Part shown: in pieces, positions 18,801 to 26,202 of the stretch
Layout: each line of letters begins with the position of its first letter
Numbering within the stretch: position 1 is the first letter of the stretch
Position numbers and translations under genes: made by a program
From: Rhodothermales bacterium
Lineage (GTDB): Bacteria > Bacteroidota > Rhodothermia > Rhodothermales > Bin80
Length of the DNA: 50,724 nucleotides
Direction: 5' to 3'
Assembly: GCA_022821385.1 (NCBI GenBank)
Contig: JAJEDR010000033.1
Location: 1 to 50,724, forward strand
The notes under the pieces: generated by a model
The model's input: only the letters and a program-made list of their open reading frames with translations
What the model was told of the DNA's origin: nothing
Databases searched by the model: none

Positions 18801-19208
18801 TATCTGGCTACACGTAAACCTTTTGCCAGCGGGGAAACGTATACCTTTCGGACCGTTGCGGCAGCAACTGAGTCGACCTTGGCAGCTCAGGAATTACGCG
18901 ATATTTACGTAGTCCCCAATCCTTATGTGGCTACTTCCGTTTTTGAGCCCCGCAATCCCATAGCCCGGACCGAGCGTGGAGAACGCAGGCTCTATTTTGC
19001 GAATGTGCCGCAGCAATGCACGATTCGGATTTATACGCTGGCGGGTGAGCTGGTCGAAACACTTTACCATGACAGTACGCTGGATGACGGTAAAGTATTC
19101 TGGGATATGCGGACCAAGGATAATATGAATCTGGCGTATGGACTTTACATCTTCCATGTAGACAGCCCGGATGGGTCCTACATTGGCAAGTTCGCGGTGA
19201 TCAAATAG
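15804..19208 (+). CDS. Large secreted T9SS cargo with Ca-binding acidic loops
   Basis: This protein has 1134 residues. A signal peptide (MNFRLNSLLILGISLF, cleavage near VNAQQ) is followed by a region I do not recognise. Residues about 365-430 are rich in thrombospondin-3-like acidic loops (DDDGIDNDGDGLIDE, DGIDNDGDWDPDLDD), likely Ca-binding. A fibronectin-III-like segment follows (about 545-680: KPTLRAAAGDKRVTLYWDDA, DFEGYVIYRST, YYYTVAAYDRG). The C-terminal about 95 residues (DIYVVPNPY..., IRIYTLAGELVETL, YGLYIFHV, GKFAVIK) fit a T9SS type A sorting domain. It sits between a TonB receptor and a PorV-like protein and is probably exported by the T9SS and held at the surface. Similar long proteins next to PorV/PorQ-family genes occur in related phyla, but the function is not established. 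Confidence 0.8.
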   Translation: MNFRLNSLLILGISLFIGQVNAQQIGTDRLRGWDQFEVNAWLTNLAKMPLIQGANQDCDEGLTNRRDAILNGNRITTQIFNFGSISAPGNTITDIVWNGLGYGYEFGPFVAAEVVDTYREDGRARDPQSVLLRDENGSPVFDANGNPVYVMRIVSDGLVSNGGEISPDGSTYWGWQPIPCAEPVGSFAGIQVVNPASNKIPTNDDTDDNLDGKPDSWPDDWYNQTLEQYLWPGALRQGASNADKETLYFMNDYNNSEFSYWPFPSDSTKRGLGLEVEVRLYQWANPLAEDVIFLIYKITNKSEKDLDKVIFGMWGDPHVGGPGDWPDDWAFYDENLNMVFAWDDDGRSDIAGRVPGYFGYKFLESPGVDDDGIDNDGDGLIDESWTDGIDNDGDWDPDLDDVGIDGIPGTGDFGEGDGIPTAGDQFDITKPGEPNFEFTDIDESDQFGLTSFASPPFAGNRVDNDERVWSFIQPGRFDVVPSTPGDYVFLYGSGDFRLKAGATKRFSIALIVGQNRQDLRLNANVAQQIYDVGYVFAKPPQKPTLRAAAGDKRVTLYWDDAAEQSVDPLTREEDFEGYVIYRSTDHEFSDQQTITDINGSRFLFTPLKTALGVYARFDLDNGLKGPSPITFPGRGVSYDLGDDTGLFHTFVDSNNVVNGQTYYYTVAAYDRGYAGTEEEEAFANGIPPSETSKTITYDPTTDQYIFDLNTIAVVPGPKVAGYVPPSALDPSGLVHANGHATGAIVINVVDELAVRDGQTYRIEFNEIDEGIAYSVINEGPVTVRVLASPGKSQRTTYQNIIESSLEVRTADGRLLVRGTDYSVNGVHGAINVFQSAGITPGQELFASFQYAPLFESRLLQSEEANIVFDGLHVFVQDDPLEPNVEASGWTDSGTEIPYQLLPPSTGPRRMLYPADYEIRFADSPIGNGFNNNLPIPFEVVNVTRANMPIDVFVPDVNRNGVWDVNERIVFLEQVDGLLTATWEVRMDDVGSTPGEGDVLYLATRKPFASGETYTFRTVAAATESTLAAQELRDIYVVPNPYVATSVFEPRNPIARTERGERRLYFANVPQQCTIRIYTLAGELVETLYHDSTLDDGKVFWDMRTKDNMNLAYGLYIFHVDSPDGSYIGKFAVIK

Positions 19209-19212
19209 GCTC

Positions 19213-20262
19213 ATGTATAAGTGTCTTTCCATAGCGTTTCTGCTTTTGGGGGCATCCATGGGTGTCTCGGCAGTGGCACAGGAGAATCCTGACACTCCGG
19301 ACAGTGGAACGATCACACGTGTTGGAACGACTGCAGCGCAGTTTCTGAAGCTGGGGGTTGGAGCTCGTGCAATTTCGCTCGGTGGAGCTTATGTAGCTGA
19401 AGCCAGCGACATGAGTTCGGTTTACTGGAATCCTGCGGGGTTTGCCCGTCTTCGTGGAAGTCATTTGCAGCTAAGCAATACACGTTATCTGGCAGACATT
19501 AACTACAATTTTGCTGCATTTGGAACTTCAATTGATCGCGTTGGCTCTATGGGCCTTGCGTTGCTTATGGTAGACAGCGGGGATATGCCAGTTCGAACAG
19601 AAATGCAGCCGGAGGGCACCGGCGAGCAGTTCAATGTGGTCAGCTTCGCGCTGCAGATCACTTACGCGCGTGACCTGAGTGATCAATTTTCGATTGGAGG
19701 CTCACTCAAATATGTTCAAGAGCGTGTATGGCACAGTAAGGCCTCCTCAGTCGCGTTTGATGTCGGTACGCTTTTCACTACTCCGTTCAAGGGATTGCGT
19801 CTTGGTGCAAGTATGTCCAATCTGGGCCCCAAATTGCGCATGGATGGACGGGATATACTTTTCAGTGAAGATCCCAGTCCAAATACGGAGGGTACCGCCG
19901 AGATCATTAATGCGCAGTATCGCATGGACTCATTTTCCATGCCGCTGATCTTCAGGGTTGGTCTGGCCTGGGATGCAGTGGACACTGGGACGCATCGTGT
20001 TCTGATCACAACCGATGCGGCGCATCCTAATGATAACGCGGAATATGTGAATGCTGGTATGGAGTATACTTTCAGGGACCTTATCGCATTCAGGGGAGGG
20101 TACCGTAACCTGTTTGAGCCGGATACAGAGCAGGGACTGACCGCCGGCGGCAGCTTAATCGTTCGCATCAACAGAGATTTAGCTGCGCAATTCGACTATG
20201 CGTATGCTGACTTTGGTCGACTGACACAGACGCACTGGTTCACCTTCAACCTTTCTTTCTAG
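19213..20262 (+). CDS. PorV/PorQ-family outer-membrane protein
   Basis: This 349-aa protein has a signal peptide (residues 1-24) and then the PorV/PorQ-family start: VGTTAAQFLKLGVGARAISL, GGAYVA, SSVYWNPAGFARL. The rest alternates as beta strands to a terminal HWFTFNLSF ending in Phe. It belongs to the FadL-like barrel group. In the type IX system PorV carries cargo from the translocon to the sortase PorU, while PorQ works with PorZ. Which of these this protein is cannot be told by eye, and PorU is not in the window. Its place directly after a large T9SS cargo and before a T9SS-tagged amidase suggests a role in exporting these neighbours, or a cargo-specific paralogue. Confidence 0.85.
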   Translation: MYKCLSIAFLLLGASMGVSAVAQENPDTPDSGTITRVGTTAAQFLKLGVGARAISLGGAYVAEASDMSSVYWNPAGFARLRGSHLQLSNTRYLADINYNFAAFGTSIDRVGSMGLALLMVDSGDMPVRTEMQPEGTGEQFNVVSFALQITYARDLSDQFSIGGSLKYVQERVWHSKASSVAFDVGTLFTTPFKGLRLGASMSNLGPKLRMDGRDILFSEDPSPNTEGTAEIINAQYRMDSFSMPLIFRVGLAWDAVDTGTHRVLITTDAAHPNDNAEYVNAGMEYTFRDLIAFRGGYRNLFEPDTEQGLTAGGSLIVRINRDLAAQFDYAYADFGRLTQTHWFTFNLSF

Positions 20263-20268
20263 CGCCGG

Positions 20269-21894
20269 ATGAGGCCGTTCCTGGTCAGTATTGCCATGCT
20301 GGTTGCGTGGGTGGCATCTGCGCAGGCTCAGCTTTTACATGATGTGATTCATGCAGAGATTGAGCTTAATCCGCCCGAGGTTACTGTAGCAGGGAAGGTT
20401 GCCACGACAAGGGTTGTTAGTCAAGATCTTTCCGACCAGTTCACCGGGATTGCATTGCAGGGTTTTACAGCCAGCGACTCTTTATCTGGTGCAGTCCGTT
20501 TCTTTGAGAACAATATCTGGGGACCGTGGCACCCGCTTTACATTGTTCGAAGTGGTACGGATGAGGCATTTCTTGCCGCATACCGTGGGGAGATGGTTCG
20601 TATGGCATCAAGCATTGAGATTCAGTTCCAGATAGATTCTGCCTATGAATTACGGATTTTGAGTGCGGGCACATTTGATCAGCGTCTTGATGAGGAGGAT
20701 ACGCCAAGTCAGCAATCACAGAAGACAGGGCAATCAAAAGATTTTTCGATTACAGCTCCGCAATTGCGACGCAGGGCGGAATGGGGCGCCCAACCTTTTC
20801 GAGGTACACCGATTGCTCTGAACAGGCCCAGTTACAACTATATGACATTGCATCATACTGCGGGCTTTTCAGCAAAAACTCTGACCGAAGGCCTTGATCA
20901 GGTTCGGCGGATTCAGGATTTCCATCAGAATGGTCGCGGATGGAGCGATATCGGGTATCACTTCCTTATGGATCAGGAGGGGCGTCTATATCAAGGTCGT
21001 CCGTTCCTGAATGAATCGATCTCTTTTGATACGGGTCCTCCGCTAGCGCATGGTGCCCACGCTGGAGGTGCGAATACAGGTAATATCGGAATCTCATTGA
21101 TGGGATGTTATCATCCACCGGAGGGGTCAAACTGCCTGGATGAAATGACGGATTCGGCAGTGGATTCACTGGTCGCAACTTTCGGATTCTCCTCTGAGCG
21201 TTATAGTGTGTCCCCGAAAAATATGCGTGGCCACCGCGATTTTGGCAGTACAGCTTGTCCTGGTGACAATAACTATCCGAGGATACCGGACTTTATACAG
21301 CGGATAGAGGGTTTGCTCGTGACCGGCAACAGCCCCTTGGGGCGGGCGGCAATGGATATTCGCGTGGATGATGATGGTATAGTAACCGTCTCTTGGGCAT
21401 TTACGGCAGATTTTGGGATTGCTGAATTCATTGTACGGCGGCGAATTGGAGATGACAATACTGTAAGGATCACTGGTGGGGCAGGTGCGGTTGATGGTAG
21501 GACGATTGACACCCCCGGTGTAGGCCGTCATACTTATGAACTCTGGGTGCGAAGTGCGAGTGGGGTTGAACAGAGGCTGGCGAGCATAGACATTGATGTA
21601 GGGGCGGCTGTTGGTAATTTTCTGGCGCAGTCATTCCCCAATCCAACATCAGGTCAGGCCACGATCAGGTACTTCCTTACGAGTGAATCTGGCATCATCT
21701 CAATCGAGATGTTCGACATTACCGGTAAGCTGATGCTCACTGGTGAGAAACAGTACAGAGAAGCGGGGGAATGGTATGTAACGCACTTTGACACATCGGC
21801 CTTGCCGAGTGGTGTCTACTTTTACAGGATCTCGGTGGATGGGTTTAGCGGTACCGTATTTGAGGCGACACAGCCCCTGATTGTCATTCGGTAG
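20269..21894 (+). CDS. PGRP-type N-acetylmuramoyl-L-alanine amidase with T9SS C-terminus
   Basis: This 541-aa secreted protein starts with a signal peptide (residues 1-20, cleavage at AQAQ). After a beta-rich N-terminal domain (about 25-160), a peptidoglycan-recognition/amidase_2 domain spans about 165-350: LRRRAEWGAQPF, LHHTAG with H195/H196, the GYHFLMDQEGRLYQGRP core, GNIGISLMG, and GHRDFGSTACPGD with H322 and C330. H195, H322 and C330 are the expected Zn ligands. The last about 95 residues (SFPNPTSGQATIRYFL, MFDITGKLML, LPSGVYFYRI) form a T9SS sorting domain. The enzyme should cleave the MurNAc-L-Ala bond; export to the surface suggests acting on foreign peptidoglycan, which is inference. 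It is last in the operon and overlaps the convergent SIS gene by 11 bp. Confidence 0.9.
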   Translation: MRPFLVSIAMLVAWVASAQAQLLHDVIHAEIELNPPEVTVAGKVATTRVVSQDLSDQFTGIALQGFTASDSLSGAVRFFENNIWGPWHPLYIVRSGTDEAFLAAYRGEMVRMASSIEIQFQIDSAYELRILSAGTFDQRLDEEDTPSQQSQKTGQSKDFSITAPQLRRRAEWGAQPFRGTPIALNRPSYNYMTLHHTAGFSAKTLTEGLDQVRRIQDFHQNGRGWSDIGYHFLMDQEGRLYQGRPFLNESISFDTGPPLAHGAHAGGANTGNIGISLMGCYHPPEGSNCLDEMTDSAVDSLVATFGFSSERYSVSPKNMRGHRDFGSTACPGDNNYPRIPDFIQRIEGLLVTGNSPLGRAAMDIRVDDDGIVTVSWAFTADFGIAEFIVRRRIGDDNTVRITGGAGAVDGRTIDTPGVGRHTYELWVRSASGVEQRLASIDIDVGAAVGNFLAQSFPNPTSGQATIRYFLTSESGIISIEMFDITGKLMLTGEKQYREAGEWYVTHFDTSALPSGVYFYRISVDGFSGTVFEATQPLIVIR

Positions 21895-22663
21895 ATCCGT
21901 ACACTCGGCGCACTCGCGCACGATAGTCATCAAAGCATTCATCAAAACGCGCAGCTGATGCTTCGCTTCCGATGTGATAACTGCTCGTTAATACAATCGG
22001 CGGACTACCTTGTTGCGTGAGTTTTTCGGCAACCAGACATTTCAGGCTGTTCACGAGAAGGGCTACGCCGACCGTTGATCCAGGACCAATCAAGTCAGGA
22101 TGTCCGTCTACTCGTACCATCGCATCGCCTGCCGGCACACAGTTGTCAAGGACAACATCAGCCAGGTCAATCAGTCGTTTACCACTGCTGTGCCGTGCAG
22201 TAGAAGCACTGCAGTGTGCTTTAGAGACCACCGCGATCACCGGCAAATTTCGTGCTTTGGCTTCCAATGCGATTTCTACAACAACTTCATTCACACCGCT
22301 GTTGGAGAAGACCATGAAGCTGTCGGGGGGCTTGAGTACAAAATTTCGAAGGATAGTTTTGCCCAGCCCCTCAACACGTTCAAGGAAGATGGCCTGTCGC
22401 TGACCATTTGCTCCCACGACCTGGTTATGATATGTGAGGGACAGTTCTACGATTGGGTGAAACCCTGGAAAGCTTCCATAACGAGGAAAGACCTCTTCAA
22501 CCCCCATTCGCGAATGGCCGGACCCAAAGAGATGTACAAGGCCCTTCCCGGCAATGCTTTGAGCGCAAATATCAGCGGCATCTTGCAGCGCATCCATTTG
22601 ACTCGTGCGAATTTCTTCAAGCACACGAGAGGCTTCGTTCAAATAAGTTTGTGCAGAATTCAT
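21884..22663 (-). CDS. UPF0309-type SIS-domain sugar isomerase-like protein
   Basis: This 259-aa protein belongs to the SIS (sugar isomerase) fold as in UPF0309. It starts with a helical segment; VHLFGSGHSRMGVEEVFPRY at about 42-61 is the first phosphosugar loop, FMVFSNSGVNEVVVE at about 115-129 the second, and DAMVRVDGHPDLIGPGSTVG at about 180-199 is typical of this subgroup. It probably binds a phosphosugar or amino-sugar phosphate; the exact reaction is unknown. ATG at 22663. It is divergent from the Gfo/Idh/MocA gene across 84 bp containing an inverted repeat, pointing to a shared sugar-related function. Confidence 0.88.
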   Translation of the reverse strand: MNSAQTYLNEASRVLEEIRTSQMDALQDAADICAQSIAGKGLVHLFGSGHSRMGVEEVFPRYGSFPGFHPIVELSLTYHNQVVGANGQRQAIFLERVEGLGKTILRNFVLKPPDSFMVFSNSGVNEVVVEIALEAKARNLPVIAVVSKAHCSASTARHSSGKRLIDLADVVLDNCVPAGDAMVRVDGHPDLIGPGSTVGVALLVNSLKCLVAEKLTQQGSPPIVLTSSYHIGSEASAARFDECFDDYRARVRRVYGSTE

Positions 22664-22680
22664 GTAAAGCGTAATTTTTG

Positions 22681-22698
22681 TTCGGGCTACGTCCCGAA
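22681..22698. promoter_or_regulatory. Inverted repeat in divergent promoter region
   Basis: TTCGGG-CTACGT-CCCGAA is a perfect 6-bp inverted repeat with a 6-bp spacer, 17 bp upstream of the SIS start and 49 bp upstream of the dehydrogenase start. Its place suits an operator controlling both genes. No regulator gene is adjacent. Confidence 0.45.
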
Positions 22699-22747
22699 TG
22701 TTTTATTATGGGAATTATTCAGGCCACACTAACAAAAACTTAATCAA

Positions 22748-23953
22748 ATGGCGCAGAAACACAATATAACGATGCTTGGGACTGGTCTGATTGGACTGTT
22801 CTATACCATGACATTACACGGACAAAGAGGACGTGACCACGTCAGTTGCGTATACTCGCGAGACATTGACCGTGCCCAGGCATTTGCCAGGAAGTGGGGA
22901 ATTGAACATGCAGTAACCGACATGGAGGAGGCCATTAAACACACATCCAGTGATGTTGTTATCATTGGATTACCCAATCATTTGCATGAGGAGGCTGTAC
23001 GGCATTGTGCAGAGGTAGGCAAGGCTGTGCTTTGCACCAAACCATTGGCACGCACTGCTGCAGAAGCAAAGCGGATCCTGGATATTGTCGAGTCAAGCGG
23101 TATTTTTGCAGGTTACCTGGAAGATCTCGTGTACACCCCCAAGACTCTCAAGGCATTGGAATCGGTACGTCAAGGTGCCTTGGGAGAAATACTCTGGACG
23201 CGTTCGCGCGAGGCACACAGTGGTCCGCACAGCAGTTGGTTTTGGGACATAGAGCAGGCAGGAGGGGGCGCAATTGTAGACTTGGGCTGCCACTGTATTG
23301 AGATCATCCGAAATTTTGTGGGCAAGGATATTCGACCCGTAGAAGTAAGCTGTTGGGCGGATACGCTGGTGCACCCCATAAAAGCGGAAGACAACAGTAT
23401 AGCGCTGATTCGCTTTGAGAATGGCGCTGTAGGTCAGTTTGAAGTCAGCTGGACGTTCCGTGGAGGTATGGATTTGCGTGACGAGGTGGCCGGTACCGAG
23501 GGTACAATTTGGTTAAACCATTTTTTGAGGACAGGTTTTGAGATGTTTTCGAGTGGTGCAGGAGGCTATGTTGCGGAAAAAGCTGAGCAGGAGTCAGGGT
23601 GGCTGTTTCCGGTGGGTGATGAAGTACACGAATTGGGCTACACGGACATGTTCACGGACATGTTTGATGCGATGGATGAAAGTCGTGAACCGATGGAGAC
23701 GATCTATGATGGGTATGTGGTCAATGCGGTGATTGATGCGTGCTACCGCTCTGCTAAGTCCCGCAAATGGGAGTCGGTAGAGTTGGAGGACTGGCGTGGA
23801 CGCAATGGAGTTGCACGGATACGGGGTCTAAAGGAGATGATTGATGGACTTGAGCTGGTCAAGCGTGAACGCCTGCCAAATGGCGAAGTCAAGCTCATCC
23901 TAAAGGATCCCGGTACGGGCGAGGTCACGCAACGAGTGGTCGAAAATGATTAA
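22748..23953 (+). CDS. Gfo/Idh/MocA-family oxidoreductase
   Basis: This 401-aa NAD(P)-dependent sugar or inositol dehydrogenase-like protein has an N-terminal Rossmann fold with the glycine motif GTGLIG at 11-16, IIGLPNHLH at 72-80, and the family's lysine in CTKPLA (K98-P99; EKP is usual). The C-terminal domain has [19 protein letters not shown], which holds the conserved catalytic-region His. It is longer than typical members by a C-terminal extension (about 355-401: [20 protein letters not shown]). The substrate is unknown. Its stop overlaps the start of the UlaG-like hydrolase by 8 bp, so the two act together. Confidence 0.92.
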   Translation: MAQKHNITMLGTGLIGLFYTMTLHGQRGRDHVSCVYSRDIDRAQAFARKWGIEHAVTDMEEAIKHTSSDVVIIGLPNHLHEEAVRHCAEVGKAVLCTKPLARTAAEAKRILDIVESSGIFAGYLEDLVYTPKTLKALESVRQGALGEILWTRSREAHSGPHSSWFWDIEQAGGGAIVDLGCHCIEIIRNFVGKDIRPVEVSCWADTLVHPIKAEDNSIALIRFENGAVGQFEVSWTFRGGMDLRDEVAGTEGTIWLNHFLRTGFEMFSSGAGGYVAEKAEQESGWLFPVGDEVHELGYTDMFTDMFDAMDESREPMETIYDGYVVNAVIDACYRSAKSRKWESVELEDWRGRNGVARIRGLKEMIDGLELVKRERLPNGEVKLILKDPGTGEVTQRVVEND

Positions 23954-24797
23954 GCCCCTACAGAAAGGAGCAGTGCTGCTTGCAGATATCAGGGGCAGCG
24001 CAGTGCTCCCTGAGCAATGGCGTATGTGGTGGCTTGGCCAAAGTGGATTTTTGATTAAATGGGAGGAGCGGTACTGTCTGTTGGATCCATACCTCTCAGA
24101 TTCGCTGACAAAAAAGTACGCCAGTACGGATAAGCCACATATACGTATGACAGAGCTCGTGTTGGCTCCGGAAAGGCTTGATTGTATAGACGTTGTCAGT
24201 TCAAGCCACAATCACACGGACCATCTGGATGCCGAAACACTCAAGCCGCTGCGGCGCGTGAATCCAGACTTGGCCATGGTTATTCCAGAGGCGAACAGGT
24301 CATTTGTTGCTGAACGGTTGCAATGTGATTCTGCGTGGCCGATTGGGCTTAGTGATGGGATCCAGTGTGAATTGCGGGGATTTCGATTTGTGGGTATCCC
24401 AGCCGCTCACGAGGCTCTGGAAGTGGATGAATTAGGGCAACATCGGTTCATGGGATACATTATTAGGTTTGGGGACTGGACATTTTACCACAGCGGGGAT
24501 ACTTTGCTTTATGAAGGCATGGTTGATCGGCTAAAACCGTGGTGCGTGGACATTGCATTATTGCCCATCAATGGTCGAGATCCGGCACGCCGTGTTGCCG
24601 GCAATTTAAATGGCAGGCAGGCGGCCCGATTGGCAAAAGATATCGGAGCCAGGCTCGTAGTGCCCTGTCATTATGATATGTTCACATTCAATACCGCGTC
24701 ACCAGAGTCATTTGTCGCTGAATGCAATGAGCTGAACCAGCCGCACTATGTTATGAAGAACGGTGAAGGGCTTGATAGTATATCGCTCACGGCATAG
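23946..24797 (+). CDS. UlaG-like metallo-beta-lactamase-fold hydrolase
   Basis: This 283-aa protein has the metal motif HNHTDH at 88-93 and later metal ligands in [19 protein letters not shown] and [27 protein letters not shown] near the N-terminus is typical of the UlaG (L-ascorbate-6-phosphate lactonase) branch. It may open a lactone or act on a phosphodiester. Together with the overlapping dehydrogenase (which could yield a lactone) and the divergent SIS protein, a small sugar-acid catabolic route is plausible; this is inference. ATG at 23946 overlaps the previous gene by 8 bp. Confidence 0.87.
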   Translation: MIKPLQKGAVLLADIRGSAVLPEQWRMWWLGQSGFLIKWEERYCLLDPYLSDSLTKKYASTDKPHIRMTELVLAPERLDCIDVVSSSHNHTDHLDAETLKPLRRVNPDLAMVIPEANRSFVAERLQCDSAWPIGLSDGIQCELRGFRFVGIPAAHEALEVDELGQHRFMGYIIRFGDWTFYHSGDTLLYEGMVDRLKPWCVDIALLPINGRDPARRVAGNLNGRQAARLAKDIGARLVVPCHYDMFTFNTASPESFVAECNELNQPHYVMKNGEGLDSISLTA

Positions 24798-25260
24798 CGT
24801 TACGTGTTTTGCATGAATGTATTGGGCGAACTCAGTGGAAGGAACATTCTTTGCGTGTAAGGATGGGAACTATACTGTATCTGTCTGAACCGCATTAGAA
24901 ATAATTGCGGAGCAACGCAATCTGTAGATAGTGCCCGTCAGAAATCTCTATTTTCGGCACATCACCGACTTTTCTTTGGTTGGGTTGATAACAGTAAGAT
25001 TCGATTACTGCGCATGAGCGAGGGATTCCCCTGGCCACACAGGCAGTTGGGCATACTGTGTAAATGCACGTCGCAGACTCCAGTATCGGAGTGTGTTGAT
25101 ACTGGTCAGGCGACATTCTGCTACGATTGCGTACGCGGTCTCAACCCGCACATCGATTGATGGTGCAATCATGGGGAAGGTCTAATCCTCCGCACTTCTT
25201 CCGCTCCCCTGTGCGCAGCTAAAGCAAAAAGGTTTAATTGCCAAGTAGTTGGACATTTGG
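24798..25260. other. Intergenic, possibly a small relic on the minus strand
   Basis: No gene is firmly supported. On the minus strand a 55-codon frame with ATG (25172 down to 25005) reads protein-like (VETAYAIVAECRL, LRYWSLRRAFTQYAQL). It may continue in another frame to 24898 (DVPKIEISDGHYLQIALL), which would be a frameshifted remnant. I recognise no family. Confidence 0.3.
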
Positions 25261-25449
25261 CTAAACCTTTTCGTTTATTCCAGCTTTTTTGAGTATTTCG
25301 TTAGCCGTATGACGCTTTTTGATTTTTGCCGGGACAGATACGTTTATGTTGTCTTTGCCCCAGATTACGTGACTGCCTCGAGGGTTGCGTTTTACGGAGA
25401 ACCCATTTCTTTTTAGCAGCTTCAAAATCCTCCGCTCATACCCCGCCAT
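25261..25449 (-). CDS. hicA: HicA-type mRNA interferase toxin
   Basis: This 62-aa protein has the short double-stranded-RNA-binding-like fold of HicA: ILKLLKRNGFSVKRNPRGSH, with the catalytic His at H27, then VIWGKDNINVSVPAK and a C-terminal helix (TANEILKKAGI). HicA toxins cleave mRNA until bound by their antitoxin. It starts 3 bp after the stop of the DUF1902-like gene, so antitoxin comes before toxin. The toxin core is intact, so the pair may be active. Confidence 0.88.
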   Translation of the reverse strand: MAGYERRILKLLKRNGFSVKRNPRGSHVIWGKDNINVSVPAKIKKRHTANEILKKAGINEKV

Positions 25450-25452
25450 AGC

Positions 25453-25767
25453 TTACGCATACTGTACAGGATGTGAGCGCTCATTGCTGCTCCAAGACAT
25501 TCTCGGTAGTGAATTCGAGGAGCTGGATTCTTGCTGGAGAACAGCGTCTGTGGTGCGCTTAAACTCCACGTGCAAAGTAGCATTTGCGATTTGTTCATCA
25601 GCTAAGCCATGATTCAACCGCAATAAGTCAGAAGCAACTCGTGGAAGTTCAACCAACAACTTGTCGAATGTGCCGACCTCAACTATCAGTCCCGTAATAT
25701 CGCTATCAGTGACCGCCAGTGTACCGTCTTCGTATGCCAAAACAGTAACAGAAAAAGTTTGTGCCAT
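25453..25767 (-). CDS. DUF1902-like antitoxin partner of HicA
   Basis: I start at the ATG at 25767 (MAQTFSVTVLAYEDGTLAVT); the frame extends 14 codons upstream without family character. The 104-aa protein resembles DUF1902: DSDITGLIVEVGTFDKLLVE, ELPRVASDLLRLN. This is a HicB-like partial RNase H fold that usually pairs with HicA. No helix-turn-helix or ribbon-helix-helix is obvious; the C-terminus is Ser-rich and polar. Any autorepression would therefore need the complex or a short C-terminal DNA-binding part I cannot see. It is co-transcribed with hicA. Confidence 0.75.
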   Translation of the reverse strand: MAQTFSVTVLAYEDGTLAVTDSDITGLIVEVGTFDKLLVELPRVASDLLRLNHGLADEQIANATLHVEFKRTTDAVLQQESSSSNSLPRMSWSSNERSHPVQYA

Positions 25768-25836
25768 CAGAGGCTCGGGTATGGTGGCTTTGTTGGTTAG
25801 GAGTGTCAATGTACGGATACGACTTAAAAAGGTGTC

Positions 25837-25860
25837 TTTCCCTGTTCAAAAGTAGGGAAA
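25837..25860. promoter_or_regulatory. Inverted repeat overlapping candidate hicBA -7 element
   Basis: TTTCCCT (25837-25843) and AGGGAAA (25854-25860) form a perfect 7-bp inverted repeat with a 10-bp spacer, 70 bp upstream of the antitoxin start. On the minus strand TACTTTTG (25854-25847), a match to the Bacteroidota -7 consensus TAnnTTTG, lies across the spacer. No -33 TTG at the right distance was found. Confidence 0.5.
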
Positions 25861-26202
25861 ACAAGGGGGTATTGTGTGTGATTGTTGGACAAAACTATCG
25901 AATTTTTGTTGCTTTATGCAACAGTCTCTTACTTGTAAGATAGAGGAGTATTGCGGGATTGTGTAAGAATTTCAGATTTGGGGCATTCCACTGGAGGATC
26001 TGTCATCTCTTCGTAATCATGGCTTCAAAATAGAGTGAGGCAATTACGAATCCATCCATGTCATCCATTGTTCAACCCGTGATGTTCAAGGAGGTACCGA
26101 CCGAGAATGGTTGTATACTAAGAATACAAGTGTCGGCATTTCCGTCTTAGGCGGGGATCAATCGCTGCTGTATTGCTATATTCAATGCAGGTTCTTGCGC
26201 AG
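25861..26202. other. Intergenic upstream of pyrC
   Basis: This AT-rich region holds no supported gene. A plus-strand fragment near 26010-26150 (LRNHGFKIE...GNYES...SVGISV) vaguely recalls HicA but is interrupted by stops. No clear promoter boxes for pyrC were found. Confidence 0.35.

Noticed and set aside
25990..26160. HicA-like fragment on the plus strand
   Set aside because: Broken by stops and only a few residues agree; too weak to call a second toxin.
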